DNA of 64,000 nt, taken from assembly GCF_003268655.1 (NCBI RefSeq), contig NZ_CP029642.1, forward strand, positions 558,001-622,000. Reading direction: 5' to 3'. This stretch comes from Arthrobacter dokdonellae. Lineage in GTDB: Bacteria > Actinomycetota > Actinomycetes > Actinomycetales > Micrococcaceae. Numbering within the stretch: position 1 is the first letter of the stretch; the number at the start of each line of letters is the position of its first letter. The notes beneath the pieces were generated by a model, which did no database searches, was not told where the DNA came from, and saw nothing but the letters and a program-made list of their open reading frames with translations. Both the position numbers and the translations under genes were made by a program. Shown here one piece after another: positions 17,434 to 26,285 of the stretch.

Positions 17434-18447
17434 ATGGAAACCCCTGCCCCCGCCCAGCTGCTGCCCAAGGCCGAGCTCCACCTGCACATCGAAGGGACGC
17501 TGGAGCCGGAGCTGATCCTGGAGCTGGCGGCCCGCAACGGGATTGAGCTGCCGCACCCCACCCTGGAGGAGCTGCGCGCGCAGTACGAGTTCACGGACCT
17601 GCAATCCTTCCTTGACCTCTACTACGCCAACATGGCCGTCCTGGTGGCCGAAGCCGACTTTGCGGACATGACCCGCGCCTACCTGCGCCGCGCCCGGGAA
17701 TCCGGCGTGCGGCACGCCGAGATCATGTTTGACCCGCAGGCCCACGTGGCGCGCGGCATCCCGCTGACGACGGCGGTTGCCGGCATTGCTTCCGCGCTCG
17801 CCGCCAGCGAGGCGGAGTTTGGCATCACCACCGGGCTTATCGCTGCGTTCCTGCGCGACCAGCCCGAAGATGACGCCCTGGACGTGCTGGGACAGCTGCT
17901 GGCCATGGACGCGCCCATCATCGGAATCGGGCTCGACTCGGCAGAGGTGGGTAATCCGCCGTCGAAGTTCATCCGGCTCTTTGACCGGGCGCGGGAGGCC
18001 GGGCTGCGGCTCGTGGCCCACGCCGGGGAGGAGGGCCCGCCCAGCTACGTATGGGACACGCTGGACCTGCTCGGCGTGGAACGCATTGACCACGGCATCC
18101 GCTGCGTGGAGGATTCGCGGCTGGTTCAACGGCTGGCCGCCGGGCAGGTGCCGCTGACGGTCTGCCCGCTCTCCAACGTGCGCCTGCGCGCCGTGGACAC
18201 CCTGGCCGCGCATCCCCTGCCCCAGATGCTCGCGTCCGGACTGAACGTCTCCATCAACTCCGACGACCCCGCCTACTTTGGCGGCTACGCGCGGGAGAAC
18301 TTCCAGGCAGCGGCGGCCGAGTTCAGCTTTGACGCGGACACCCTGGAGGTGCTGGCCGGCAACTCCATCCGGTCCTCCTTTGCCACGGAAACCCGCAAGG
18401 CCGAACTGCTCGCCGAACTTGCTCGCTGGCGGGCAGCGCGCGGTTAG
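17434..18447 (+). CDS. Adenosine/adenine deaminase (adenine-deaminase-like subfamily)
   Basis: 337 residues of the zinc-dependent ADA superfamily. Metal ligands: the HxH of KAELHLHIEGTLEPEL (16-18), HAGEEG near 195 and SDDPAYFGG near 276; the catalytic glutamate lies in HAGEE. Sequences such as EGTLEPEL, DLQSFLDLYY, FDPQAHVARGI, GLDSAEVGNPPSKF and SINSDDPAYFGGY are typical of the subfamily that deaminates adenine to hypoxanthine rather than adenosine, so purine-base salvage is likely. Substrate assignment is from family resemblance only. Confidence 0.88.
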   Translation: METPAPAQLLPKAELHLHIEGTLEPELILELAARNGIELPHPTLEELRAQYEFTDLQSFLDLYYANMAVLVAEADFADMTRAYLRRARESGVRHAEIMFDPQAHVARGIPLTTAVAGIASALAASEAEFGITTGLIAAFLRDQPEDDALDVLGQLLAMDAPIIGIGLDSAEVGNPPSKFIRLFDRAREAGLRLVAHAGEEGPPSYVWDTLDLLGVERIDHGIRCVEDSRLVQRLAAGQVPLTVCPLSNVRLRAVDTLAAHPLPQMLASGLNVSINSDDPAYFGGYARENFQAAAAEFSFDADTLEVLAGNSIRSSFATETRKAELLAELARWRAARG

Positions 18448-18462
18448 GCCGTGACGACGGCG

Positions 18463-19158
18463 CTAGCTGCCGGCGAAGAGCTGGCCGGCGGCATGCGACA
18501 CCGGGACGGCCTGCTCCGCCAGAAGGACCGTGCCCAGCCCGAGCATGATGACCCCGCTGCAGAGAGTGATGACGCGGGCGCCGCCGGGGCGGGAGCGGAG
18601 AAGCCGGCGTGAACCGGCCGCGACCAGCGTGTAGATGACGGCCGTGCACACCACAAAGATCAGGCCGAGCACGGCGGACTGGGCGGCGACGGAGAGGGCT
18701 GCATGGGGCCGGATGAACTGCGGCGTCAGGGCCACGAAGAACAGCAGGCCCTTCGGATTGATGGCGCTCGTGCCGGCGCCCTGCAGGAAGGCGCGGCGGG
18801 CGCCGGGGCCCGAGGGGGGCGCGGCCGGCCCGGCGGGAACCTGGCCCGCGCCGGTCCCCGCAGTACTGAATCCGGCACTGCGCCAGGACCGGGCGGTCGC
18901 CAGCCCGAGCCACAGAAGATAGACGGCACCGGCCACCGTCAGCCAGAGCAGAAGACTGGGAACGGCCGCCATGAGGGCCGCAATTCCGGCCGCGAGCAGG
19001 ATGGTGTGCAGCACGTAGCCGCTGCACAGCCCCGCAACGGCCGGCACGAAACTCCGCCGGCCCAGGCCCGCCGCGATCGAATACGCCCAGTCCGGACCGG
19101 GCGTGCAGGTGAGGGCGACGGCAATGATGAGAAAGCCGATGATTGCCTGCGGGTCCAT
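18463..19158 (-). CDS. LysE/RhtB-family amino acid exporter
   Basis: 231 residues, about six helices. The N-terminal CTPGPDWAYSIAAGLGRR and the mid-protein GAGTSAINPKGLLFFVALTPQF are the RhtB/LysE signatures. It probably exports a neutral or branched-chain amino acid. The start is ATG at 19158, with CAGGAG six bases upstream. It is divergent from an Lrp-type regulator with a perfect palindrome between them, so regulation by that protein is likely. It is a different subfamily from the lysE gene at 12.6 kb. Confidence 0.88.
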   Translation of the reverse strand: MDPQAIIGFLIIAVALTCTPGPDWAYSIAAGLGRRSFVPAVAGLCSGYVLHTILLAAGIAALMAAVPSLLLWLTVAGAVYLLWLGLATARSWRSAGFSTAGTGAGQVPAGPAAPPSGPGARRAFLQGAGTSAINPKGLLFFVALTPQFIRPHAALSVAAQSAVLGLIFVVCTAVIYTLVAAGSRRLLRSRPGGARVITLCSGVIMLGLGTVLLAEQAVPVSHAAGQLFAGS

Positions 19159-19218
19159 GGATGCTCCTGCCAAAGTGGGTGATGGGAGCAATCTTAGGGA
19201 AATAAAGGGCAAAAGTGC

Positions 19219-19237
19219 TTACCGATATTATCGGTAA
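19219..19237. promoter_or_regulatory. Perfect 19-bp Lrp/AsnC operator candidate
   Basis: TTACCGATA-T-TATCGGTAA is a perfect 9+1+9 inverted repeat, 60 bases upstream of the exporter start and 27 bases upstream of the lrp-type gene start. The spacing fits control of both divergent genes. Binding by the adjacent Lrp protein is inferred. Confidence 0.65.
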
Positions 19238-19264
19238 ATACGGTTCAGGCGATAAGGTTATGCC

Positions 19265-19720
19265 GTGATGGACGCACTAGACAGAGAAATTTTGCGCAGG
19301 CTCCAAAATGACGGGCGGATGTCAGCGACCGCGCTCGCCGCCGAGGTGGGATTGACGGTGGCTCCGTGCCACCGCCGGCTGAAGGAATTGGAGGCCACCG
19401 GGGCCATCAGCGGGTACCGTGCCGTGATCGACCCGGCCGCCGTGGGCCTGGGCTTCGAGGCGCTGGTGTTCGTCACCTTGGCGCAGGTGGACAGGACCAC
19501 CATCGACCGCTTTGAAGCGGAGGTGGCGGCCAACGCGCACATCACGCAGGCGCAGCGGCTCTTTGGGGACCCGGACTACATCCTGAAGGTCATGGCCGAG
19601 GACCTCACGGCGTACCAGCAGTTTTACGACACGGAGCTGACCAGCCTGCCGGGAGTGCTGCGCCTGCGCTCCACCCTGGTCATGAAGAATCTGAAGCCGG
19701 CGGCGGGCCTGCCGCTGTAG
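19265..19720 (+). CDS. Lrp/AsnC-family transcriptional regulator
   Basis: 151 residues. N-terminal HTH (LDREILRRLQNDGRMSATAL, AAEVGLTVAPCHRRLKELEA) and a RAM/ACT-like ligand-binding domain (about 65-145, with FGDPDYILKVMAEDLTAYQQ). It senses an amino acid and probably controls the divergent RhtB-type exporter, as in other Lrp-exporter pairs. GTG at 19265 has AAGG at 7 bases; ATG at 19268 is the alternative. Confidence 0.9.
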   Translation: MMDALDREILRRLQNDGRMSATALAAEVGLTVAPCHRRLKELEATGAISGYRAVIDPAAVGLGFEALVFVTLAQVDRTTIDRFEAEVAANAHITQAQRLFGDPDYILKVMAEDLTAYQQFYDTELTSLPGVLRLRSTLVMKNLKPAAGLPL

Positions 19721-19730
19721 GGGCCGGTCG

Positions 19731-20450
19731 TCAGCTGCCGGTTTCGCTGAAGAACCATTCGATGTGCTCACGCAGCAGGCGTGCCGCCAGCTCGCCGTCG
19801 CCGGCGCAGAGGGCGTCGAGAATGCCGTGGTGCTGGGCCCGGAGCGTCCGCGCAACGGGGCGCCACTGGTCATCGGTCGTGACGGACTCGCGCACGTAGT
19901 CCATGATGGACAGGCGCAGCGACTCCATCATGGCGGACACGACGGCGTTGCCGGCCAGGCTGCTCAGCAGCACGTGGAACTGCGAGTCGAGGTCGTGGAA
20001 CGCCTCGCGGTCAAGGGCGGGATCGTCCATAAGTGACAGCAGTTTCCGGGCGCGGGCCAGGGACGGGGCGTCAATCTCCTTCACGGCCGCTGCCGTGGCG
20101 GCCCACGTTTCCATAAGGATGCGGGCCTGGACAATGTCGGCGACGGGCAGGTGCTGGCTGGCCACGTGCAGGCGCAGCGTCGAGGACAGCCCGGCCGCGG
20201 GGTCGGAGATGAGGACGGTCCCCGAGTTGGGACCCGATCCGGTGGCCGTGCGCACGAGTCCCATGACGTCCAGGATGCGGATCGCGTCGCGCACCGACGC
20301 CCGTGAGATGCCGTGCTGCTCCGAGAGGGTGCGCTCGCCCGGGAGGCGGTCGCCGATGCTCAGCCGCCCGGACCGCAGGTCGGCCTCGATGCTGGCCAGG
20401 ACCGCCTGATACGCGCGCGGGCCCGCGGCCCGGTCCGTTGTACCTGTCAC
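19731..20450 (-). CDS. GntR/FadR-family regulator of lactate utilisation (LldR-like)
   Basis: About 239 residues. Winged HTH of the GntR type (DRLPGERTLSEQHGISRASV, RDAIRILDVMGLV) and an all-helical FCD domain (about 85-225). It lies just after lldP on the same strand, and FadR-type operators of the form TGGTCnGACCA flank the promoters of lldP and lutABC, so it most likely represses both until lactate is present. GTG at 20450 has AGGA at 8 bases. An in-frame ATG at 20489, six bases after the lldP stop, is also possible. Confidence 0.88.
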   Translation of the reverse strand: MTGTTDRAAGPRAYQAVLASIEADLRSGRLSIGDRLPGERTLSEQHGISRASVRDAIRILDVMGLVRTATGSGPNSGTVLISDPAAGLSSTLRLHVASQHLPVADIVQARILMETWAATAAAVKEIDAPSLARARKLLSLMDDPALDREAFHDLDSQFHVLLSSLAGNAVVSAMMESLRLSIMDYVRESVTTDDQWRPVARTLRAQHHGILDALCAGDGELAARLLREHIEWFFSETGS

Positions 20451-20494
20451 GGATCCATCCTGCCACGGGCCCGCGCTGTTCACTGACATCACGC

Positions 20495-22234
20495 TCAAGG
20501 CAGCATCCAGCCCAGCACGGGCGTGGACTGCAGGTACACGAGGGCGCACAGCACCAGCAGCATGCCCACGCTCCAGCCGATCACCTTGCGGAGGATGACG
20601 GATTCCTGGCCGTCCATGCCCACGGCCGTGGCGGCGATGGCGAGGTTCTGCGGGCTGATCAGCTTGCCGACGACGCCGCCGGAGGAGTTGGCTGCCACGA
20701 GCAGGTGCGGATCGATGCCCGCCTTGATTCCTGCCGCCTGCTGCAGCTTCGCGAACAGCGCGTTTGACGAGGTGTCCGAGCCGGTCACGGCCGTGCCCAT
20801 CCAGCCCAGCACCGGGGAAAGGAACGCGAAGAAGCCTCCCGTGCTGGCCAGCCAGGTGCCGATGGCGACGGTCTGCCCGGAGAGGTTCATGACGTAGGCC
20901 AGCGCCAGCACCAGAAGGATGGTGGCCCCTGCCCAGCGCATGTTGTAAATGGTGTGGCCAATGGCGGCCACGGCCTGGCGCATGGCGATGGGGTACCGGC
21001 CTCCGCCGTCGAACGCGGCGTACACGGCGGCGACGATCAGGCCGGTGATCAGCAGCAGCGTGCCGGGACTGGAGAGCCACTGGAAGTTGTACACGGTCGA
21101 GGAGAGGGGCTTGCCCGCGGCGTCCAGGATGGCGCCGTGCAGCACCGGCCAGGGCACCTTCACGTTCGTGGTGGCCAGCCAGGCGGGAACGCTGACACCG
21201 AGCTTCCACAGGTTCGCGATGCCGAAGACCACGATGACCAGCAGGTAGGGGAACAGCGCGAGCCAGATCCGTGAACCGGTGAGCTTCGCCCTGTCCCCGT
21301 CCAAGCGGTCCCCGGCCGACGCCGTCGGACCTTCGGAAACGGCGCCGGCAGCCGGGGCGGAACCGCCGGCCATGGCACCGACCGTGAGCCGTTCGCGGGC
21401 GGCTTCGTGGCCCTTTGACTTCCATATGCGCAGGAACAGGAAGGCGCCGGCCAGGCCGACGAGCGAGGCCACGATGTCGGTCAGCTCGTAGGAGAAGTAG
21501 TTGGAGCACAGGAACTGGGCGATGCCAAAGCACAGGCCCGTCACGAGGGCCACCGGCCAGCATTCGCGCACGCCGCGCCTGCCGTCGAGGATGACCAGCA
21601 GGACCAGCGGCACGATGACGGCGAGGAACGGTGCCTGGCGCCCGACAATGGCGCCGATGTGGCCGCCGTCCAGCCCGGTCAGCCCGGCGGCGGTGGTGAT
21701 CGGGATGGCGATGGCGCCGAAGGCGACCGGCGCGGTGTTGGCCACGAGCACGGTGGCGGCCGCGCGCAGCGGGGACAGGCCCAGGGCGATGAGCATCGTG
21801 GCCGTGATGGCCACCGGCGCGCCGAAGCCGGCAAGCGCCTCCAGCAGCCCGCCGAAGCAGAAGGCGACGAGGATGGCTTGGATGCGGACGTCGCGGCCGC
21901 CGATCACGTCGAAGATGCCGCGCAGGTCCTCAAAGCGGCCGCTGATGACGGTGACGCGGTACAGCCAGACGGCCATGATGACGATCCACAGCACGGGGAA
22001 CGCGCCGAACACGGCGCCCTGTGACGCGGCCAGCGCAGCCAGGCTGATCGGCATGTGGTAGCCGAGCACCGCGACCCCGACGGCGACCAGCAGGGACCAG
22101 GCGCCGGCCACGTGGGCCTTGGTCTTGACGACGGCCAGCAGGACGATGAACGTCAGCAGCGGCAGGAGCGCGATGAGCGCCGAGAGGAACACGCTCCCGG
22201 CGACCGGGTCGGTGGTGGGGGTGAAATGGTCCAC
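20495..22234 (-). CDS. lldP: L-lactate permease
   Basis: 579 residues, about 13-14 membrane helices, LctP family: FGGLLEALAGFGAPVAITAT near 135, VANTAPVAFGAIAIPI, and FLSPVLGWMGTAVTGSDTSS with LLVAANSSGGVVGKLISPQN near the C-terminus. It imports lactate by proton symport. A hydrophilic loop lies around 315-350. GTG at 22234 (MDHFTPTTDP) has AAGGATT about nine bases upstream. Divergent from lutABC and followed by the FadR-type regulator. Confidence 0.92.
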   Translation of the reverse strand: MDHFTPTTDPVAGSVFLSALIALLPLLTFIVLLAVVKTKAHVAGAWSLLVAVGVAVLGYHMPISLAALAASQGAVFGAFPVLWIVIMAVWLYRVTVISGRFEDLRGIFDVIGGRDVRIQAILVAFCFGGLLEALAGFGAPVAITATMLIALGLSPLRAAATVLVANTAPVAFGAIAIPITTAAGLTGLDGGHIGAIVGRQAPFLAVIVPLVLLVILDGRRGVRECWPVALVTGLCFGIAQFLCSNYFSYELTDIVASLVGLAGAFLFLRIWKSKGHEAARERLTVGAMAGGSAPAAGAVSEGPTASAGDRLDGDRAKLTGSRIWLALFPYLLVIVVFGIANLWKLGVSVPAWLATTNVKVPWPVLHGAILDAAGKPLSSTVYNFQWLSSPGTLLLITGLIVAAVYAAFDGGGRYPIAMRQAVAAIGHTIYNMRWAGATILLVLALAYVMNLSGQTVAIGTWLASTGGFFAFLSPVLGWMGTAVTGSDTSSNALFAKLQQAAGIKAGIDPHLLVAANSSGGVVGKLISPQNLAIAATAVGMDGQESVILRKVIGWSVGMLLVLCALVYLQSTPVLGWMLP

Positions 22235-22285
22235 GGAGAATCCTTCATTGGTGTCTGGGGCCGAGGGTGTCTGGGGCCGCGTGCA

Positions 22286-22310
22286 AGGTCTGACCACTAT
22301 GGTCCGACCA
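22286..22310. promoter_or_regulatory. Two FadR/LldR-type operators upstream of lldP
   Basis: AGGTCTGACCA (22286-22296) and TGGTCCGACCA (22300-22310) lie 14 bases apart, centre to centre. The second is a full match to the FadR-family core TnGTnnnACnA. Both are just upstream of the lldP start, around its likely promoter. Confidence 0.7.
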
Positions 22311-22398
22311 CGATAGTGTAGCCTAAATCCTTGAAGCCGCGTGGTCCACCTCACCCTCATTATGGTTCTCCACTAGACTTTGGTTTTGTCCCCTAGTA

Positions 22399-22409
22399 TG
22401 GTCAGACCA
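22399..22409. promoter_or_regulatory. FadR/LldR-type operator upstream of lutABC
   Basis: TGGTCAGACCA is a perfect palindrome around one central base, matching the lldP-side sites. It overlaps a possible -10 element (TAGTAT, 22395-22400) and lies 47 bases ahead of the lutA start. Confidence 0.7.
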
Positions 22410-22456
22410 CATTGCAGAGTTTTACCGCCGCGTTTTACCGCCGAAGGATGGTCCTT

Positions 22457-23254
22457 GTGAAAATTGCGCTTTTCGCCACGTGCATCGTCGATGCCATGTA
22501 TCCGCGCACGGCGCGCGCCACCGTCTCGATCCTGGAACGGCTGGGGCACGAGGTGGTGTTTCCGCCCGGCCAGGCCTGCTGCGGGCAGATGCACGTGAAC
22601 TCCGGCTATTTCAAGGAAGCCCACCCGGTGGTGGCCAACCACGTGAAGGCGTTCGACACTGACGACTACGACGTCGCAGTGGCGCCCTCGGCGTCGTGCG
22701 TGGCCAGTGTCAAGCACCAGCACGAACTGGTGGCCCGGCGCTGCGGCGACGCGGCGCTGGAAGCCCGGGCCGCCGTCGTCGGCGCCAAGACCTATGAGCT
22801 TTCCCAGCTCCTGACCGACGTGCTGGGCGTGACCAACGCGGCGGAGCAGCTGGGATCGCACTTCCCGCACACCGTCACCTACCATCCCAGCTGCCACGGC
22901 ATGCGGCTGCTGCGCCTGGGGGACCGGCAGCTGAACCTCCTTGCATCGGTGGACGGCATTGAGATGGTGGAACTGCCCGAGGCGGACCAGTGCTGCGGCT
23001 TTGGGGGCACGTTCTCGATGAAGAACGCGGACGTCTCCAGCGCCATGATGGAGGACAAGGCCGCGAACATCTGCGGCACCGGGGCCGAGCTGTGTTCCGG
23101 CGGCGACGCCAGCTGCCTGATGCACATTGGCGGGGGGCTTTCCCGGCAGGGCAGCGCCGTGGGCACGCTCCATTTCGCCGAAATCCTGGCCAGCACGCTC
23201 GACAACCCGGTCACCGTGGCCGGCGACGTCCAACTGGCGGGGGGCCGGCGATGA
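22457..23254 (+). CDS. lutA: Lactate utilisation Fe-S oxidoreductase subunit LutA
   Basis: 265 residues with two CCG (cysteine-rich) domains: GQACCGQMHVNSGY near 40 and DQCCGFGGTFSMKNADVSSA near 180, plus YHPSCHGMRLLRLG. LutABC together oxidise L-lactate to pyruvate. I chose GTG at 22457 (KIALFATCIVDAMYP) because GGAT lies about 8 bases upstream; ATG at 22448 is three codons longer. First gene of a three-gene operon, divergent from lldP, and overlapping lutB by four bases. Confidence 0.92.
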   Translation: MKIALFATCIVDAMYPRTARATVSILERLGHEVVFPPGQACCGQMHVNSGYFKEAHPVVANHVKAFDTDDYDVAVAPSASCVASVKHQHELVARRCGDAALEARAAVVGAKTYELSQLLTDVLGVTNAAEQLGSHFPHTVTYHPSCHGMRLLRLGDRQLNLLASVDGIEMVELPEADQCCGFGGTFSMKNADVSSAMMEDKAANICGTGAELCSGGDASCLMHIGGGLSRQGSAVGTLHFAEILASTLDNPVTVAGDVQLAGGRR

Positions 23255-24798
23255 GCGGGACGTTCCTCGGCATGCCCGCCCTGCCCGTGTACGGGCACGG
23301 CAACCTCAACGCCACGGAGCCGTTCCCGAAGGCCGCGCACCGCGAACTCGGCAACGCCCAGCTGCGCGCCAACCTGGGCCACGCCACGCGCACCATCCGC
23401 GACAAGCGCCTGCACGTGGTCTCCGAGCTGCCCGACTGGGAGGACATGCGGGACGCCGGCAGCGCCATCAAGAATGCCACGATGGCGAACCTGCCTGCCC
23501 TGCTGGAGCAGTTCGAGGCGAACTTCACCGCCCGCGGCGGCATCATCCACTGGGCCCGCGACGCCCAGGAAGCCAACCAGGTGGTCACCGAGCTGATTCA
23601 GGCCACCGGTGAGACCGAGGTCGTCAAGGTCAAGTCCATGGCCACTCAGGAAATCGGCCTCAACGAGTACCTTCAAGAGCAGGGCATCGCCGCCTTTGAG
23701 ACGGACCTCGCCGAGCTCATCGTCCAGCTGGACCGCGACTTGCCCAGCCACATCCTGGTCCCCGCCATCCACAAGAACCGCAGCCAGATCCGCGAGATCT
23801 TCCTGCGCGAAATGGAGGACGTGGACCCGGAGCTGACCAACGAGCCCGCCCGCCTGGCCGAGGCCGCCCGCCGCCACCTGCGCCGGAAGTTCCTCACCGC
23901 CAAGGTGGCCGTCTCCGGCGCCAACTTCGGCCTGGCCGACACCGGCACGCTGGCAGTGGTGGAATCCGAGGGCAACGGGCGCATGTGCCTGACGCTGCCG
24001 GAAACCCTCATCACCGTCATGGGCATTGAAAAGCTGCTGCCGTCCTGGCGCGACCTGGAAGTGTTTATGCAGCTGCTGCCGCGCTCCTCCACGGGAGAGC
24101 GGATGAACCCGTACACCTCGCTGTGGACGGGCACCACCCCGGGTGACGGACCCCAAAACGTGCACCTGGTCCTGCTGGACAACGGCCGCACCGCCGCGCT
24201 CGCCGACGAGCTGGGCCGCACCGCGCTGAACTGCATCCGCTGCTCCGCCTGCATGAACGTGTGCCCCGTCTATGAGCGCACCGGCGGCCACGCCTACGGA
24301 TCCACGTATCCCGGGCCCATCGGCGCCATCCTGTCGCCGCTGATGACGGGCATCAAGAGCGAGGAAAACAACTCCCTGCCGTACGCGTCCTCCCTGTGCG
24401 GCGCGTGCTTCGACGCCTGCCCGGTAAAGATCAACATCCCCGAAATCCTGGTGCACCTGCGCGGCGTGGATGTTGATTCCCAGCGCTCCAAGGTGAAGGT
24501 TCCCAGCCAGATGGACCTCATGATGAAGGGCGCCGAGTGGGCGTTCTCCGACGGCGCGCACCTGAACCTGCTGGAAAAGGGCCTGCCCGTGGGCCGGCTC
24601 GCCGCCGGGCGGGACAAGGTCATCAAAAAGCTGCCCGGCCTCGCCGGCAAGTGGACGCAGTCCCGCGACATCCCGGCCCCGCCCGGCCAGTCCTTCCGCC
24701 AGTGGTGGGCCAAGGAACATGGGGCGGCGGACGGCGTCGAACCTTCCGTAGGCGACCAGCAATCTGAAGGCAAGCAATCCGAAGGAGAGCAGGCATGA
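23251..24798 (+). CDS. lutB: Lactate utilisation iron-sulfur protein LutB
   Basis: 515 residues. An N-terminal LUD-type domain (about 60-300, with VAVSGANFGLADTGTLAVVE) is followed by two [4Fe-4S] ferredoxin motifs (CIRCSACMNVCPVYERTGG near 326 and CGACFDACPVKINIPEIL near 383). A C-terminal LutB region ends with a Glu/Gln/Ser tail (about 495-515). It passes electrons in L-lactate oxidation. Its start codon overlaps the lutA stop and its stop overlaps the lutC start (ATGA at both joints), so the three are translationally coupled. Confidence 0.93.
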   Translation: MSGTFLGMPALPVYGHGNLNATEPFPKAAHRELGNAQLRANLGHATRTIRDKRLHVVSELPDWEDMRDAGSAIKNATMANLPALLEQFEANFTARGGIIHWARDAQEANQVVTELIQATGETEVVKVKSMATQEIGLNEYLQEQGIAAFETDLAELIVQLDRDLPSHILVPAIHKNRSQIREIFLREMEDVDPELTNEPARLAEAARRHLRRKFLTAKVAVSGANFGLADTGTLAVVESEGNGRMCLTLPETLITVMGIEKLLPSWRDLEVFMQLLPRSSTGERMNPYTSLWTGTTPGDGPQNVHLVLLDNGRTAALADELGRTALNCIRCSACMNVCPVYERTGGHAYGSTYPGPIGAILSPLMTGIKSEENNSLPYASSLCGACFDACPVKINIPEILVHLRGVDVDSQRSKVKVPSQMDLMMKGAEWAFSDGAHLNLLEKGLPVGRLAAGRDKVIKKLPGLAGKWTQSRDIPAPPGQSFRQWWAKEHGAADGVEPSVGDQQSEGKQSEGEQA

Positions 24799-25436
24799 GC
24801 GCGCGCGAGGACATCCTGGACCGCATCAAGGCCGCCCTGCGCGATGCCCCGGCCACCCCGGACATCCCGCGCAACTACCGCCTTGCGACGGACAAGACCG
24901 CCGGGCAGCGGCTGGAGCAGCTGGTGGACCGGCTGGTGGACTACAAGGCCAACGTGTTTGTGGTCCCCGCCGCCGAGGTCCCCGCGAAACTGGCCGAACT
25001 GCTGGCCGGCTCCGCCAAAATCGTGGTGCCGCACGGGCTGCCGCGGGAGTGGCTTTCCGGGCTGCCCGGGAAGGACGACGCCGGGTCCCCGGCCGTGGAG
25101 GTCGACTCGCCGGAGCGGCGCCTCACCGTGGCCGAGCTGGACGCGGTGGACGCCGTGGTGACCGGCGCGGCCGTGGCGGTGTCCGAGACGGGCACCATCA
25201 TGCTGGACGGCAGCCCGTCGCAGGGCCGGCGCATCATCTCCCTGGTTCCGGACCGGCACATCTGCGTGCTGCGTGCGGACGACGTGGTGGAGGTGCTGCC
25301 GGAGGCGGTGGCCCGGCTGGACGCCACGGCGCCGCAGACCTGGATCAGCGGGCCCAGCGCCACCAGCGACATCGAGCTCGAACGCGTTGAAGGCGTGCAT
25401 GGGCCCCGGACACTGGACGTCGTCATCCTGACGTGA
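24795..25436 (+). CDS. lutC: Lactate utilisation protein LutC
   Basis: 213 residues, LUD domain (DUF162). Typical segments: VTGAAVAVSETGTIMLDGSP, RIISLVPDRHICVLRADDVV and the C-terminal WISGPSATSDIELERVEGVH. Third component of the LutABC L-lactate oxidation complex. Last gene of the operon; 34 bases to the next gene. Confidence 0.93.
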   Translation: MSAREDILDRIKAALRDAPATPDIPRNYRLATDKTAGQRLEQLVDRLVDYKANVFVVPAAEVPAKLAELLAGSAKIVVPHGLPREWLSGLPGKDDAGSPAVEVDSPERRLTVAELDAVDAVVTGAAVAVSETGTIMLDGSPSQGRRIISLVPDRHICVLRADDVVEVLPEAVARLDATAPQTWISGPSATSDIELERVEGVHGPRTLDVVILT

Positions 25437-25470
25437 CTGAGCCTCGACAGCCCGTGCAGCCCGTGGAAGC

Positions 25471-25989
25471 ATGGCCGCTATGAAGTCTTCAGAGCTGCTG
25501 GCGGATGCATTCTCACGAATCGGCGACATTGTGGGCGGCGTCCTGAACGGGATCGACGTGGCGCGGATCAACTGGCGCCCCGGCGGGACGGGCAACTCCG
25601 TCGCCTGGCTGGTGTGGCACTTGAGCCGCGGCCAGGACGAACAGATTGCCGACGTCGCCGGCATCCCCTCCGTGTGGCGGGCCGGGGAATACGTCGCCCG
25701 GTTCGGCTTCGCGCTGAGCCCGGGCGACACCGGCTACGGGCACTCCGCCGCGCAGGTGGACAAGGTGCGGGTGGAGTCGACTGACTTGCTGCGCGGGTAC
25801 CACGAGGCGGTCCTGCGGCAGAGCCTGGAGTACGTCCGCGGGCTTTCCGACGCCGATCTCGACAAGGTGGTGGACCGGCGCTGGAATCCCGCTGTCACGC
25901 TGGGTGCGCGGCTGATCAGCATCGTGGACGACTGCGTCCAGCACGCCGGCCAGGCCGCGTACGTCAAGGGCCTGCCGGACGTGTTGTGA
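25471..25989 (+). CDS. DinB-like (DUF664) protein
   Basis: 172 residues, predicted four-helix bundle of the DinB/DUF664 family. Candidate metal ligands are the histidines in AWLVWHLSRGQDEQ (near 50), GYHEA (near 110) and DDCVQHAGQAAYVKG (near 160), the usual three-histidine spacing. In actinobacteria this family includes mycothiol-dependent transferases; the exact role here is unknown. ATG at 25471, with an internal ATG at 25480 as alternative. Confidence 0.82.
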   Translation: MAAMKSSELLADAFSRIGDIVGGVLNGIDVARINWRPGGTGNSVAWLVWHLSRGQDEQIADVAGIPSVWRAGEYVARFGFALSPGDTGYGHSAAQVDKVRVESTDLLRGYHEAVLRQSLEYVRGLSDADLDKVVDRRWNPAVTLGARLISIVDDCVQHAGQAAYVKGLPDVL

Positions 25990-26010
25990 TTTGCCTTCAG
26001 GACCATGCTG

Positions 26011-26071
26011 CCCCGTCGAGATTGGAGATAACGACACGTCCTACGTGTTGTTATCTCCAATCTCAACGGGG
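26011..26071. terminator. Long near-perfect inverted repeat (29-bp stem)
   Basis: Arms 26011-26039 and 26043-26071 pair over 29 bases with two imperfect positions and a three-base loop. The arm core is gagattggagataac. It begins 21 bases after the DinB-like stop codon. No T-tract follows. It probably acts as a terminator or RNA 3'-end stabiliser; it could also be a dispersed palindromic repeat. Confidence 0.6.
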
Positions 26072-26285
26072 GAGGGAGCGCCGGCGTGGGACCGGTAAGC
26101 CCGCCCCTTACAAATTCCTGCCTTCCGGCCTAGACTGGCGATAACCCCGGATTTTTCCAGTGAAATTCGCGCACCAGGAGGCTGGTGACGAAGCTGCCAC
26201 GGATTTTTTTGGTGCGCGCCGGGGGGTTCTTGTGGAATCGGGAAGCCAGACCTGGCCGACCGAAGTGCGAGGAAGGAAGCAATCC

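Noticed and set aside
18448-18462. Short hairpin between the deaminase and the RhtB-type exporter
   Set aside because: Only about five pairs can form in the 15-base gap; too weak to call a terminator.
20451-21563. Upstream extension of the FadR-type regulator frame
   Set aside because: It overlaps lldP, which is well supported. The HTH starts just after GTG 20450, so the extension is not needed.
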